Source of the DNA: Ancylobacter sp. TS-1
Lineage (GTDB): Bacteria > Pseudomonadota > Alphaproteobacteria > Rhizobiales > Xanthobacteraceae
Reading direction: 5' to 3'
DNA: 64,000 bases
Assembly: GCF_009223885.1 (NCBI RefSeq)
Contig: NZ_CP045144.1
Location: forward strand, 3,398,001 to 3,462,000
Made by a program: the position numbers and the translations under genes. The notes under the pieces are model-generated. The model was not told the DNA's origin and did no database searches. It was given only the letters and a program-made list of their open reading frames with translations. Each line of letters starts with the position of its first letter. Position 1 is the first letter of the stretch. Positions 10,229 through 19,323 of the stretch are shown here, piece after piece.

Positions 10229-11227
10229 TTAGGACGCCGCGGCGACGGCGGCCTTGCGCCGACGAATGGCGGCGTAGACGGAGAGGCTGACCGCGAGGAT
10301 CAGGATGCCGCCATTGAAGAAGTATTCGACGTAGAAGGCGGCCCCGAGTTGCTGGACGCCGGAGAACGAGAAGGCGAGCACCAGCACGGCCAGCACGGTG
10401 CCCACCACGTTCACCCGGCCGGGCCTGATCGAGGTGGCCCCGAGCAGCACGCTGGCGAAGGCCGGCAGCAGATATTCCGGCCCGACCGACGGCGTCGCCG
10501 CGCGGAGGATCGAGGCAAGAAGAACGCCCGCCAGCGCGCAGAGAAACCCGGAGCCGACAAAGGCGCCCATCACGTAATTGGGGACGGAAAGCCCGGAAAG
10601 TTCGGCGGCACGGGCATTCGAGCCGATGACGTAAAGGCTGCGCCCGACCGGCATGCGTTCCAGAAGAACCCACAGCAGCACGGCGACCGCGGTGACGTAG
10701 AGGGCTGTGATCGGGATGCCGTGGAAGGAGCCGGTCAGGCCGGTGAAGCTGTCCGGCAGGCTGAAGCCGGGGATTTGCTGCCCGTCCGTGTACCAGTTGG
10801 AGACGCCGTAGAGCAGCGACCCGACGCCCATCGTGGCGATGAAGGCGTCGATCTTGAAGCGCGCGACCAGAATGCCGTTGACGAGGCCGATGACGACGCC
10901 CGTCGCCAGCACGATACCTGCCGCAACGGGCCAGGGAAGGCTGGCATTCACCTGCAGGCCGATCATCAGCACATGGGCAAGGCCGATGTGGTACCCGACC
11001 GACATGTCGAACCGCCCGGTCGCCAGCGGCAGCATGACCGCGAAGGCGAGAAGCGCGGTGATCGACTGGCTGGTCAGCAGATTGCCGATATTGCCCGAGG
11101 ACAGAAACGTGTTCGGCCTCAGTGCCGAGAAGACCACGATCACCAGCACGAAGACTATGAGCAGGCCGTAATTCGACACGAATTCGGAAAGCACCTTGAG
11201 CGGGCGCGAGTGGGTTGCCTGGGCCAC
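10229..11227 (-). CDS. Sugar ABC transporter permease (CUT2/RbsC family)
   Basis: 332 residues from a GTG at 11227. That start is chosen because TCCTCC at 11235-11240 gives a GGAGGA ribosome site eight bases before it; an ATG at 11272 would overlap the ATPase gene by 41 bases. The protein has about nine to ten hydrophobic segments and the BPD_transp_2 layout (for example TLFIATMGV-like IDAFIATMGVGSLLYG). It forms the membrane channel with the ATPase at 11232 and the binding protein at 12834. The gap from the ATPase stop to this start is four bases. Confidence 0.9.
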   Translation of the reverse strand: MAQATHSRPLKVLSEFVSNYGLLIVFVLVIVVFSALRPNTFLSSGNIGNLLTSQSITALLAFAVMLPLATGRFDMSVGYHIGLAHVLMIGLQVNASLPWPVAAGIVLATGVVIGLVNGILVARFKIDAFIATMGVGSLLYGVSNWYTDGQQIPGFSLPDSFTGLTGSFHGIPITALYVTAVAVLLWVLLERMPVGRSLYVIGSNARAAELSGLSVPNYVMGAFVGSGFLCALAGVLLASILRAATPSVGPEYLLPAFASVLLGATSIRPGRVNVVGTVLAVLVLAFSFSGVQQLGAAFYVEYFFNGGILILAVSLSVYAAIRRRKAAVAAAS

Positions 11228-11231
11228 GAGG

Positions 11232-12755
11232 TTATCCTCCGGAGGCGGGGGTAGGGGCGCCGGCGACGCCAAGAGTGGAAAGGGCGATCAGGCCGTCGAC
11301 CGTCAGCTGCGCGCCGGTGAGCTCGCCCGCCGCACGGCCGCGATCGATGACGAGCGCGCGGTCGCACAGCGTGGCGACTTCCTCCAGATCGGAGGAGATG
11401 ACGAGAATGGCGCGTCCGCTCGCGGCGGCTTGGCGAAGCATGGCGTGGATGGCGATCTTGGCGCCGATGTCCACGCCGGCGGTCGGCTCTTCGAGGATGA
11501 CCACGCGTGCGTCGGCCTCGAGCCAGCGGGCGAGGCAAACCTTCTGCTGGTTGCCGCCGCTCAGCCAGTCGATCAGTGCGCGCTCATTGCGCGGCCGGAC
11601 ATCGAAGTGTTCGAGCCGCGCCCGCGCCTCGCGCTGTTCGCCGGCCGGGCTGGTGAGGCTGAAAGGCGAGCGCCCGCGTATATCCGGATTGGGAAACAGG
11701 TTCTCGATGAGGGTCATGCCCGGGAACGTGCTTTCGCTGGTCCGGTCGCCGGCAAGCAGGACGATGCCGGCCGCGATGCGTTCGGCGATACGGTCATCCG
11801 GCTTCAACGGCACGTCGCCGAGCGTGATCGTGCCCGAATCCGCCCGCATCGCGCCGAAGATGGCGCGCCCCACCGCCTCCTGACCGCCACCGCGCAGGCC
11901 GACGAGACCGACGACTTCGCCCGGTCGCAGCGTGAAATCGAGCGGGCCACGGCGGCCGACGACGAGCTTCTCGACCCTCAGCACCGGCGGCGCCTCGGCA
12001 ATGGGCGCGTGGGTGCGGTGCGTCAGGTCGACCGCCCGCCCCAGCATGTGCTCGACGATCTCGCCGCCGGTGGTCTCGTCCATGCGCGCGGTGTGAACCC
12101 GCGTGCCGTCGCGAAACACGGTGACGCGGTCGGCAAGGCCGAACAACTCGTGCAGGCGATGCGAGACGTAGATGATGCTGGCGCCCTGGTCGCGCATGCG
12201 CCGCATCGCGTCGAACAGCCGATGGGCGTCCTGCTCGGGCAGCGCGGCCGTCGGCTCGTCGAGCACAAGCACCTTCGGCGTGTGGGCCAGCGTCCGGACA
12301 ATGTTCAGGATCGCCTTTTCCGGCGTGGACAACGTGGCGACCAGCCGGCGCGGATCGACCGGCGGAATCCGCATCGTCTCGTAGATCGCCGTGGTCTGGC
12401 GGCTCACGCCGCGCCAGTCGATCAGGCCATGCCGGCTGGGATAGCCCGCGACGAGGGCGATGTTTTCGGCGACGCTCAGATCGTCGACCAGAGCGAGATC
12501 CTGATGCACGAAGGCAAGCGGGAGCTTTTCCGCCCGCGGGTCCACCGGTGCGCCGTCGAGGACGATCTCACCCTCGTCGGCGGCATAGACGCCGGCCAGG
12601 ATCTTGATGAAGGTCGACTTGCCCGCGCCGTTCTCGCCGACGAGCGCGTGGATCTCGCCGCGCGCCAGGGAGAACGAGGCATTGTTGAGCGCAAGCGCCC
12701 CGTAGAATCTTTTGTTGAGCCCGCGCACATCCAGCAGCGGCACAGCGTCCGTCAT
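11232..12755 (-). CDS. Sugar ABC transporter ATPase, two nucleotide-binding domains (RbsA/MglA type)
   Basis: 507 residues from the ATG at 12755; a start at 12779 is possible and neither has a clear ribosome site. The first ABC domain has Walker A GENGAGKST, a degenerate signature (VATLSTPEKAILNIVRTLA) and Walker B VLVLDEPTAAL. The second has the degenerate Walker A typical of the family (GLRGGGQEAV), signature LSGGNQQKV and VILEEPTAG. This is the standard CUT2 arrangement. It energises import of a monosaccharide or sugar acid with the adjacent permease and binding protein. Confidence 0.92.
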   Translation of the reverse strand: MTDAVPLLDVRGLNKRFYGALALNNASFSLARGEIHALVGENGAGKSTFIKILAGVYAADEGEIVLDGAPVDPRAEKLPLAFVHQDLALVDDLSVAENIALVAGYPSRHGLIDWRGVSRQTTAIYETMRIPPVDPRRLVATLSTPEKAILNIVRTLAHTPKVLVLDEPTAALPEQDAHRLFDAMRRMRDQGASIIYVSHRLHELFGLADRVTVFRDGTRVHTARMDETTGGEIVEHMLGRAVDLTHRTHAPIAEAPPVLRVEKLVVGRRGPLDFTLRPGEVVGLVGLRGGGQEAVGRAIFGAMRADSGTITLGDVPLKPDDRIAERIAAGIVLLAGDRTSESTFPGMTLIENLFPNPDIRGRSPFSLTSPAGEQREARARLEHFDVRPRNERALIDWLSGGNQQKVCLARWLEADARVVILEEPTAGVDIGAKIAIHAMLRQAAASGRAILVISSDLEEVATLCDRALVIDRGRAAGELTGAQLTVDGLIALSTLGVAGAPTPASGG

Positions 12756-12833
12756 TGTTGGGTGTCCAGAACAGATCATTGCAGGGATGCGGTGGAGACC
12801 GGCCGGTAGATGGCGAGCCGGTCTCCTGCGCGA

Positions 12834-14033
12834 TCAGCAGGCGTTCTTCTTGCCGCGCCACACATTCATGTAGTGGCAAGCGAAGCCGTTGCTCGGAATG
12901 AACTCGTTCTTGTCGCCACCTTCCTTGTCGACGTTTTCACGCGTCACGAGGTAGACGGGCTGCACGAACTTCGCCGGCTCCTGCCCGGCCATGGCGCGGA
13001 CGACGGAGTCGATGGCCTGATAACCGAAGAGCGTCGAGGGCTCGGGAACGGTCGCGACCTCGTACTCACCCTTGCGGATCATGTCATAGGCCGAGGGCGG
13101 GCCGTCGGCGCCGACGAGGCGAACCTTGGAGGGGCTGACGCCCGAGGCGCGCAGCGCGGAGGCGATGTAGGGATAGAAGTTGTCGCAGCAGGTGGTGCCC
13201 CACCAATCGTCGCCGTAATTGGCGATGACGCCCGAGATGACCGAGGGAATGCGCTTGGTCTGGTCGGCGATCGGGATGTTGATCATCTCGAGGAACTTGC
13301 AGCCCTCGCAGTTCTTCACCGGCTCCGTGGCGGCCTGCGCCTTCAGGCGGGCAATGGCGAAGCTGTTGTCGAGGAAGTGCAGCAGCCGGGCCTTGCCCTC
13401 CGACTTGGCGATGACATAGGCCGCCTGCGCCGCGCCGATCTCGACCGGATCGGAGCCGATATTCATGTAGAGGTTGCTCTCGGGGTCCGGACCCGGGAAC
13501 GCCGCCGAGTGGATGCCGATGACGGGGATGCCGGCGTCGACCGCCTGCTTGATCGGCCCTTGCAGCGCGCTCGCATCCGCCGAGGTGACGATGGCGGCCG
13601 GCTTCATGGCAACCGCCTGCTGCATGGCCGCGAGGGTGCCCGTGACGGTGCCCTTGCCGTTCAGCGTGACGGCTTTCCAGCCGAGGGCCTCGGCCGCCTC
13701 GGTCACGCCACGGCCCCAGTTCACAAAGGAGACGTAGGACTGATCGGCCGAGACATAGACGACGGTGACGGCGTCGGTGGCCGCCTGCGGGCCGCTGGTC
13801 GGGCCCTTCCATTCGGTCTGCGGGCCGGTTCGAGCCGCCACGATGGCCTTGGCCTCGGCGAGGCTCATCGTCTTCATCACGTCAGATTTCGGCCAGGCGT
13901 CGAACGGCTTCGCACGCGTCTCGGCCGACGCTGAGTGCATCAGGCCGCCGATACCGGCGGCGAGGCCTATGGCGAAAAAAGTCGAGCGCAAGCGCCGCAG
14001 CCCCGTGCGGGGCGCGTTGAAGGCACGATCCAT
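12834..14033 (-). CDS. Periplasmic sugar-binding protein of CUT2 ABC transporter
   Basis: 399 residues from the ATG at 14033, preceded by AGGAGG eight bases upstream. An N-terminal export signal is visible (arginine-rich start, then FFAIGLAAGIGGLMHSASA). The mature part is a periplasmic-binding-protein type I fold (peripla_BP_4) with VTVVYVSADQSYVSF and AIVTSADASALQ. A Cys-rich spot (CEGCK, TCCDN) is unusual. It is the first gene of the operon and supplies ligand specificity to the permease/ATPase. The downstream catabolic genes suggest a sugar acid, lactone or parent sugar as ligand. Confidence 0.9.
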   Translation of the reverse strand: MDRAFNAPRTGLRRLRSTFFAIGLAAGIGGLMHSASAETRAKPFDAWPKSDVMKTMSLAEAKAIVAARTGPQTEWKGPTSGPQAATDAVTVVYVSADQSYVSFVNWGRGVTEAAEALGWKAVTLNGKGTVTGTLAAMQQAVAMKPAAIVTSADASALQGPIKQAVDAGIPVIGIHSAAFPGPDPESNLYMNIGSDPVEIGAAQAAYVIAKSEGKARLLHFLDNSFAIARLKAQAATEPVKNCEGCKFLEMINIPIADQTKRIPSVISGVIANYGDDWWGTTCCDNFYPYIASALRASGVSPSKVRLVGADGPPSAYDMIRKGEYEVATVPEPSTLFGYQAIDSVVRAMAGQEPAKFVQPVYLVTRENVDKEGGDKNEFIPSNGFACHYMNVWRGKKNAC

Positions 14034-14095
14034 ATCAATTCCTCCTGATACGCCCACGCGTCTTATGCGCGCTATGGCGGCCACGGTGATCATGG

Positions 14096-14114
14096 CTGTC
14101 AACTGGTATGACAG
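14096..14114. promoter_or_regulatory. Operator-like palindrome 1 upstream of acid-sugar operon
   Basis: Perfect six-base arms CTGTCA and TGACAG are separated by seven bases (19 bp in all), 62 bases ahead of the binding-protein start codon. A matching 19-bp site lies at 14239-14257. The GntR protein of the operon is the obvious candidate ligand, by position only. Confidence 0.5.
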
Positions 14115-14238
14115 GTCGATAGGTCGACCGTCAAGTGGGTGGCTGACGCTGGATCTGGTGCGCCGGCCCGACGTGGCGGGCGGGCCCTCGGCGCCATGGC
14201 CCATATGCTGATCGAGCCGGGTAGCTATCTCGGTCTAG

Positions 14239-14257
14239 CTGATAAAATACCTGTCAG
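14239..14257. promoter_or_regulatory. Operator-like palindrome 2 upstream of acid-sugar operon
   Basis: CTGATA and TGTCAG (five of six arm bases paired, seven-base spacer) give the same 19-bp geometry as site 1. The word ACCTGTCA is shared with site 1 in opposite orientation. On the minus strand the site covers an AT-rich TATTTTAT that could be a -10 element. The rest of 14034-14361 shows no gene. Confidence 0.45.
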
Positions 14258-14361
14258 TGGCGCCGAAGCGCGCACCTCGCCTTCGGCGTCATCCGGGCCG
14301 GACCTCGTGCGTCAGTTGGTGGAGCCGGTGCCGCGCGCGAAATCCCGCGCGGTGGCTATTT

Positions 14362-15441
14362 CTAGGTTGTTCGCGCCGCGATGCGCGTCATCTCCAGGCA
14401 GAAGTCCAGGAATGCGCGGACCTTGGCGGCCGGGTTCCGTCGCGATGGATGAACCGCGTAGAGCGGAAACACCTCTCCCGGCCAGTCTGGAAACAGGTCC
14501 ACCAGCCGCCCGGCATCGAGATGACCTTGCACGCCAAGCGCCATCACCTGCGCGATGCCGGCTCCGGCCAGGCACATCGTCAGCATGGTATTGACGTCGG
14601 TCAGTAGCACCGGTCCGGATGTCGTGATCGGAATCACTGTCCTGCCGCGCTGGAACTGCCATTCAAAAGGATGGCCTGTCCGAGGATCGCGAAACTGGAG
14701 GCAGGCATGGCTGGCAAGATCCTCCGGCCGCCGCGGACGCCCGTACTGCTCAAGATAAGCGGGCGAAGCAACCGTCAGGATCCGGGTTTCCAGAAGCAGC
14801 CGCGCGACCATGGACGACAAGGGTTGCGGCCCGAACCGGACCGCGAGGTCCATGCCGTCGGAGACAAGATCGCCGATCGAATCGCGGGTGTAGATCTCGA
14901 TCCTGAGGTCCGGATATTTCTTGCAGAAGGCCGGCAGGTACGGCGCGAGAACCAGGCCCGAGAAGAATGGATCGACGTTGATGCGCAGCCGCCCGCGTAC
15001 CTGGCTCGCCGATCCCGAGGCGATATTGGCCGCGTCTTCTATGCCCTCCAGATGCGGCAGCACCTCCCCATAGAAACGCGCCCCTTCCGCCGTCAGTCGA
15101 AGTGACCGCGTGGTGCGGTCAAGCAACCTCACTCCGACGCGGTTCTCCAGACGGGCGATTGCGCGGCTGACGCCCGAAGGCGACAGGCCCAGCAGTTCGG
15201 CGGCCCTCGCGAAACTGCCGGCCTCCACGACCGCCGGGCCAAGCTCCTGGTGGCGCCGGGCTGGATCCAGACCAACATGGGCGGCGCCGACGCCACCTTC
15301 ACCGTCGAGGAATGCATTCCGCAGGTCGCCGATATGCTGGGAAAAAATCACGGCAAGCCCGGACTGCGCTTTGTCGATCGCTTCGACCGGACGCTGCCCT
15401 GGTAAGGTCGACATGCCTCCACCGGCTCCCGGCATCCGCAC
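14362..15441 (-). CDS. LysR-type regulator with its N-terminus lost at a deletion junction
   Basis: Clear LysR homology begins at about 15228 (VVEAGSFARAAELLGL, then LSPSGVSRAIARLE) and runs through a full effector-binding domain to 14362. A normal LysR starts only 10-12 residues before VVEAGSF. Here the frame instead continues through about 70 unrelated residues that are the antisense of an SDR fragment on the other strand (15238-15405). The first helix of the DNA-binding domain is therefore replaced. The frame is open from 15441, so a fusion protein may be made, but function is doubtful. It is best read as a 5'-truncated gene. Confidence 0.7.
   Translation of the reverse strand: MRMPGAGGGMSTLPGQRPVEAIDKAQSGLAVIFSQHIGDLRNAFLDGEGGVGAAHVGLDPARRHQELGPAVVEAGSFARAAELLGLSPSGVSRAIARLENRVGVRLLDRTTRSLRLTAEGARFYGEVLPHLEGIEDAANIASGSASQVRGRLRINVDPFFSGLVLAPYLPAFCKKYPDLRIEIYTRDSIGDLVSDGMDLAVRFGPQPLSSMVARLLLETRILTVASPAYLEQYGRPRRPEDLASHACLQFRDPRTGHPFEWQFQRGRTVIPITTSGPVLLTDVNTMLTMCLAGAGIAQVMALGVQGHLDAGRLVDLFPDWPGEVFPLYAVHPSRRNPAAKVRAFLDFCLEMTRIAARTT
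15238..15405 (+). pseudogene. C-terminal remnant of a short-chain dehydrogenase (SDR)
   Basis: Translating from 15244 gives LLVAPGWIQTNMGGADATF, then VEECIPQVADML and a stop after LPW at 15403. The PGW-QT-MGG signature is the C-terminal third of a classical SDR. The N-terminal Rossmann and catalytic parts are absent. Its left edge coincides with the point where the divergent LysR gene loses its N-terminus, so one deletion removed both 5' ends and the shared promoter. Confidence 0.7.
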
Positions 15442-15509
15442 ATGATACCGGGAGCGTTACGCTCGCCGATTGAGCGGATGCTTCAGCGTGCCGGAAGGGT
15501 CTCTGCTGT

Positions 15510-16064
15510 TCACCCCGGGCTCGACTGATGAAGCGTCGCGAGGGCTTTCAACGCCCGGTGCAAGGTCACGCGAACGCCCGTCTCGCTCATGCGCAGGCGG
15601 GCGGCGGCCTCCCGGGTCGTGCAGCCTTCAATGCTGACGGCCTGAACAACCGCACGCTGACGATCCTTCAGTCTGCCGATCAAACTCCCGATGTGGGCAG
15701 CAGGTGAATCGTCGACCGGCTCCTCGGCGGCGAGCACTTCGGCGAGATCGTCGATGGGGACGGTAAGCCGAACCGACCGGCGCAGCATATCGATCAGCTT
15801 GTTGCGGACGATGACCGAAATCCATGGCGTGATGGGCCGCGCCGGGTCCCACGTCCTGCGCTTCAGATGGATCGCCAGCAACGCTTCCTGAACGACGTCC
15901 TCGGCATCGCTGACGGGTGCCCCGTATTGGGTACAGTTCTTGCGCGCCACGGCGCGCAGATGCGGCGTCACGCATTGCAGAAACCGGCGATACGCATCAG
16001 CATCGCCCGCCAGTGCAGCGCGCATGTCGGCGGCCCACTCACTCTCGCGATCCGCCTGTGTCAC
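15510..16064 (-). CDS. ECF sigma factor, SigF/ECF16-like
   Basis: 184 residues from a GTG at 16064 with AGAGG just upstream. Region 2 contains DAEDVVQEALLAIHLKRRTW and PWISVIVRNKLIDMLRR; region 4 contains LKDRQRAVVQAVSIEG and MSETGVRVTLHRALKAL. These resemble the ECF group controlled by NrsF/DUF1109 membrane anti-sigma factors (Caulobacter SigF). No anti-sigma gene follows; the next bases run into the SDR remnant. An intact NrsF gene lies 4.8 kb away at 20864. The group assignment is by eye. Confidence 0.85.
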   Translation of the reverse strand: MTQADRESEWAADMRAALAGDADAYRRFLQCVTPHLRAVARKNCTQYGAPVSDAEDVVQEALLAIHLKRRTWDPARPITPWISVIVRNKLIDMLRRSVRLTVPIDDLAEVLAAEEPVDDSPAAHIGSLIGRLKDRQRAVVQAVSIEGCTTREAAARLRMSETGVRVTLHRALKALATLHQSSPG

Positions 16065-16639
16065 ATGCGCCTCTTACGCGCTCCGCCAGCCTTTGCCGGA
16101 CTATTTTATAATGCCCAATCTATATCTCCGAGAGGGGTGCGGCGATAGCATGACGGCCCTTCTTGTCCTGTGGCTCGGCAAAACGGTTGGCTTGGGGCCG
16201 TGCATTTCGACAAGCGCGGCGGCGCGTTGGACGAGGGAAGCCGTCACGCTCCTTGAAAGTCCGCCGCGGCAAGGGGGCTAAGGCCGCCCGAAGGCCGCAG
16301 GCAAGGCATCCACGCCGGCGGGATAGGCGTTTGACCATGTTCAAGGCGCGGGCAGCGCGCCCTCCGGCAGCCGGGCTATCGTCGGCGGTCACATGATCTG
16401 CGGAGCGGCGCTTCTGGCGCGTTGTCTCGAGCCGATCTGGCGCTTCCGGCGATCCGGCGACGCCACGCATCCGACAGCGTTGACGTCCTCGGTGTCCACG
16501 CCCGACGCCGACCCGACCCAAAAATAGCACCGCGCTGTAACGAAGTGGCCCCCCGCTGCGTACAGGGTACATCGCGCATCCGGCCGTCAGCCGGACCGCA
16601 TCACGTTTGGCTCCGACTGCTCCACCGATCGCAGGTTCC
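16065..16639. other. 575-base divergent intergenic region
   Basis: This separates the minus-strand ECF gene from the plus-strand PLP enzyme. An AT-rich TATAAAAT (minus strand, 16103-16110) could be a -10 for the ECF gene. GTAACG at 16537 followed after 16 bases by CGTA (16559-16562) is a near match to the Caulobacter SigF promoter pattern, 77 bases ahead of the PLP enzyme. No convincing gene was found on either strand. Confidence 0.4.
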
Positions 16640-17797
16640 ATGGACGACCGTCCCACCCGCCGTTTTCTGCCCCGAACCGTGGCTACACGCGCACTTGGCG
16701 TCGGACGACCACCGTCGACCGCACTGACACCCTCGATCGACATGAGCACCACTTATGTGCGCGATCCCGATAACGGCTACAGCTCCGGCCACGTCTACGG
16801 TCGCAAGGACAACGCCACCGTCCAGCAGGCCGAGCGGCAGATCGCCGAGCTTGAGCATGCGCGGGACGCCGTTCTGTTCGGCTCGGGAATGGCGGCGGCG
16901 ACGGCCGTTTTCACCGCCCTGCCACCGACCCACATCGTGGCGCCGCGCGACATGTACTGGGGGCTGCGTGTGTGGCTGCAATCGGCCCACCGCTACGGTC
17001 ACGAGGTGAGCTTCGTCGACATGTCGAAGCTCGAGGATATCCGTTCTGCCCTCCGCCCCGGCAAAACCGGTCTGGTCTGGATCGAAACCCCGAGCAACCC
17101 GCTCTGGACCGTGACCGATATCTCTGCCGTGGCGGATCTCGCCCACCGGGCGGGCGCAATGGTGTGTGCCGATTCCACCGTCGCGACGCCGGTGCTGACC
17201 AAGCCGCTCGACTTCGGCGCCGACATCGTGATGCACTCCGCCACGAAATATCTCAACGGCCATTCGGATGTGGTCGCGGGCGCCTTGACGAGTGCCGACC
17301 GTTCAGAGCTCTGGCTGCGCATCAAGGACATGCGTGACCAGCATGGGGCCGTACTCGGTTCGTTCGACGCCTGGCTGCTGACGCGGGGCCTGCGCACGCT
17401 CGACCTGCGCGTGAAGGAGCAGAGCCGCAGTGCCGCCCAGATCGCCGAGCGGCTGCGCGGACACCCCGCGATAGGCGCCGTCCTTTATCCCGGCTTGCCG
17501 GACCATCCCGGCCACGCCATCGCCGCACGGCAGATGTCTCACGGTTTCGGCGGGATGCTGTCCCTGCGCCTGCGCGGCGGAGCCGAAGCCGCCATCACCG
17601 CCGCCGCCCAGGTCCAGCTGTGGCGCCGGGCCACCTCCTTCGGCGGCATCGAAAGCCTCATCGAGCATCGCGCCTCGATCGAAGGCGAGGGCTCGCCCTG
17701 CCCGGACGACCTGCTGCGGCTTTCCGTTGGCCTTGAAGACCCGGACGATCTGTATCGCGACCTTGCCGACTCGCTCGACCTTTTGACCCGCATGTGA
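16640..17797 (+). CDS. Cys/Met metabolism PLP enzyme (cystathionine lyase/synthase family)
   Basis: 385 residues from the ATG at 16640. The family signature with the PLP lysine is SATKYLNGHSDVVAGA; other conserved parts are YGRKDNATVQQAE and WIETPSNPLW. The family carries out gamma/beta eliminations or replacements on cystathionine, homocysteine or methionine. It is the first gene of a tight five-gene plus-strand operon whose other members are sugar-transfer and sugar-modifying genes, an odd setting for sulfur metabolism. The exact reaction cannot be told from sequence alone. Confidence 0.85.
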   Translation: MDDRPTRRFLPRTVATRALGVGRPPSTALTPSIDMSTTYVRDPDNGYSSGHVYGRKDNATVQQAERQIAELEHARDAVLFGSGMAAATAVFTALPPTHIVAPRDMYWGLRVWLQSAHRYGHEVSFVDMSKLEDIRSALRPGKTGLVWIETPSNPLWTVTDISAVADLAHRAGAMVCADSTVATPVLTKPLDFGADIVMHSATKYLNGHSDVVAGALTSADRSELWLRIKDMRDQHGAVLGSFDAWLLTRGLRTLDLRVKEQSRSAAQIAERLRGHPAIGAVLYPGLPDHPGHAIAARQMSHGFGGMLSLRLRGGAEAAITAAAQVQLWRRATSFGGIESLIEHRASIEGEGSPCPDDLLRLSVGLEDPDDLYRDLADSLDLLTRM

Positions 17798-17808
17798 GGA
17801 CACGCATC

Positions 17809-18552
17809 ATGTCGACTGTCGCAGTGGCCATCATCTGCAAGACGCCGGCGCCCGGCAAATCCAAGACCCGCCTGTCGCCGCCCCTGCGCCCCGAGGAATG
17901 CGCGGAAATCTCCGGCTGCTTCATCGCCGACCTTTCCGCCACCATCGCGGAGCTTGCCGCAGAGGGCGATGCGCAGGGTTATGCCGTCTATACGCCGGCA
18001 GGATCGGAAGGGGCACTGACCCGGCTGCTCCCGCCCGACTTCAGCCTTGTGCTGCAAGGCGAGGGCGATCTCGGCCAGCGGCTCGACAAGGGCATCGCCG
18101 ACCTGCTGGCGCGCGGACATGCGGGCGCCATTCTTATCAATTCCGACAGCCCCACCTTGCCGAAGGCGGTGCTGCGGCAGGCGGTCGAGGCGCTGAAAAG
18201 CGGCGACCGGGCGGTGCTGAGCCCGGCACTGGACGGTGGCTATACCTTCATCGGGCTCTCCCGGCCGCATCCGCACCTGTTCGCGGACATTCCGTGGAGC
18301 ACGCCGGAGGTGTACCGCCTGACGCTGGAGCGTGCCCGCGACATCGGGCTGCCGGTCGTCGAACTCGCGCCCTGGTACGATGTCGACGACGCCGCATCCT
18401 ATGCTCTTCTGGAGCAGGAGCTGGATGGGTTGCCGTTGCCCTTCGCGCCGGCCGATTTCGTGCGTCAGCCCGCCGCGCGCACCGCCGCCTTCGTGCGCCG
18501 CCGCCGCGCGCCCCAGGCCGTTGCGCAACCCGCGCAGGCGGGTGCGGCATGA
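17809..18552 (+). CDS. DUF2064 / TIGR04282-type glycosyltransferase-like protein
   Basis: 247 residues from the ATG at 17809, 11 bases after the PLP gene. The start VAVAIICKTPAPGKSKTRL and the later ILINSDSPTLP and DGGYTFIGL are hallmarks of DUF2064 proteins (GT-A nucleotidyltransferase/glycosyltransferase fold). They often pair with a family-2 glycosyltransferase, as here. The reaction is unknown; transfer or activation of a sugar nucleotide is likely. The stop overlaps the next start (ATGA). Confidence 0.8.
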   Translation: MSTVAVAIICKTPAPGKSKTRLSPPLRPEECAEISGCFIADLSATIAELAAEGDAQGYAVYTPAGSEGALTRLLPPDFSLVLQGEGDLGQRLDKGIADLLARGHAGAILINSDSPTLPKAVLRQAVEALKSGDRAVLSPALDGGYTFIGLSRPHPHLFADIPWSTPEVYRLTLERARDIGLPVVELAPWYDVDDAASYALLEQELDGLPLPFAPADFVRQPAARTAAFVRRRRAPQAVAQPAQAGAA

Positions 18553-19304
18553 CGGGACAGGACGCTCTCCGGCACGTCGCCGTCGTCATTCCCTGCCTGG
18601 ATGAGGAAGAGGCCATTGCGGCGGTGGTGCGCGACGTGTTGGCCGAAGGTGTGGGCGAGGTGATCGTCGTCGACAACGGCTCGCGTGACCGCACCGCCGA
18701 GCGGGCCGCCGCCGCGGGCGGGCGCGTGGTGTCCGAGCCGGTGCGCGGCTATGGCCGGGCCTGCGCCGCCGGCCTCGCGGCGGTGGGTGCCGGAAGCGAC
18801 ATCGTCTGTTTCCTCGATGGCGACGGCAGCGATGTGCCCGCGTTTCTCCCTTCCGTCGTCGCGCCGGTGGCGGCCGGCACGGCGGATTTCGTCATGGGCT
18901 CGCGGCTGCGCGGACAACGCGAACCCGGTTCCATGACACCGCAGCAGCTCGTTGCGGGCCGGATTGCGGGCGTGCTGCTGCGCCTGACTTACGGCGTGCG
19001 TTTCACCGACATGTCGCCGCTGCGGGCGATGCGGACCGACCGCCTCCTCGCGCTCGGCATGCGCGAGCAGACCTATGGGTGGAATCTGGAAATGCAGATG
19101 CGCGCGGCGGGCGCCGGCCTGCGCTGTCTGGAAGTGCCGGTCGACCATCGCTGCCGGCGCGGCGGACAGTCAAAGGTCTCCGGCAATCTCGCCGCCGGGC
19201 TGAGCGCGGCCTGGAAGATCTCCACCACCTTCATGCGTCTGGCGTGGCACCAGCGCGCGGGGCGGCTCTCCGAGCCGGCGGTGGTTCCCGTGGCGCGGCG
19301 CTGA
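18549..19304 (+). CDS. Family 2 glycosyltransferase (polyprenyl-phosphate sugar synthase-like)
   Basis: 251 residues. The GT-A domain begins VAVVIPCLDEEEAIAAVV and has the metal-binding DGD in CFLDGDGSDVP. The C-terminal half lacks clear membrane spans and ends with an amphipathic stretch. It resembles dolichol/undecaprenyl-phosphate sugar transferases (DPM1/ArnC type), which put a sugar from a nucleotide donor on a lipid carrier at the inner membrane. The start overlaps the DUF2064 stop (ATGA), indicating translational coupling. Confidence 0.82.
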   Translation: MTGQDALRHVAVVIPCLDEEEAIAAVVRDVLAEGVGEVIVVDNGSRDRTAERAAAAGGRVVSEPVRGYGRACAAGLAAVGAGSDIVCFLDGDGSDVPAFLPSVVAPVAAGTADFVMGSRLRGQREPGSMTPQQLVAGRIAGVLLRLTYGVRFTDMSPLRAMRTDRLLALGMREQTYGWNLEMQMRAAGAGLRCLEVPVDHRCRRGGQSKVSGNLAAGLSAAWKISTTFMRLAWHQRAGRLSEPAVVPVARR

Positions 19305-19323
19305 CCGATACAGGGAGAAAGTC

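Noticed and set aside
11196..12809. Open frame of over 500 codons on the plus strand across the sugar ATPase gene
   Set aside because: Shadow of the ABC ATPase, which has all family motifs.
16120..16752. Minus-strand frame of 210 codons in the ECF/PLP intergenic region
   Set aside because: No recognisable domain, Arg-rich composition, and it overlaps the start of the PLP enzyme gene.
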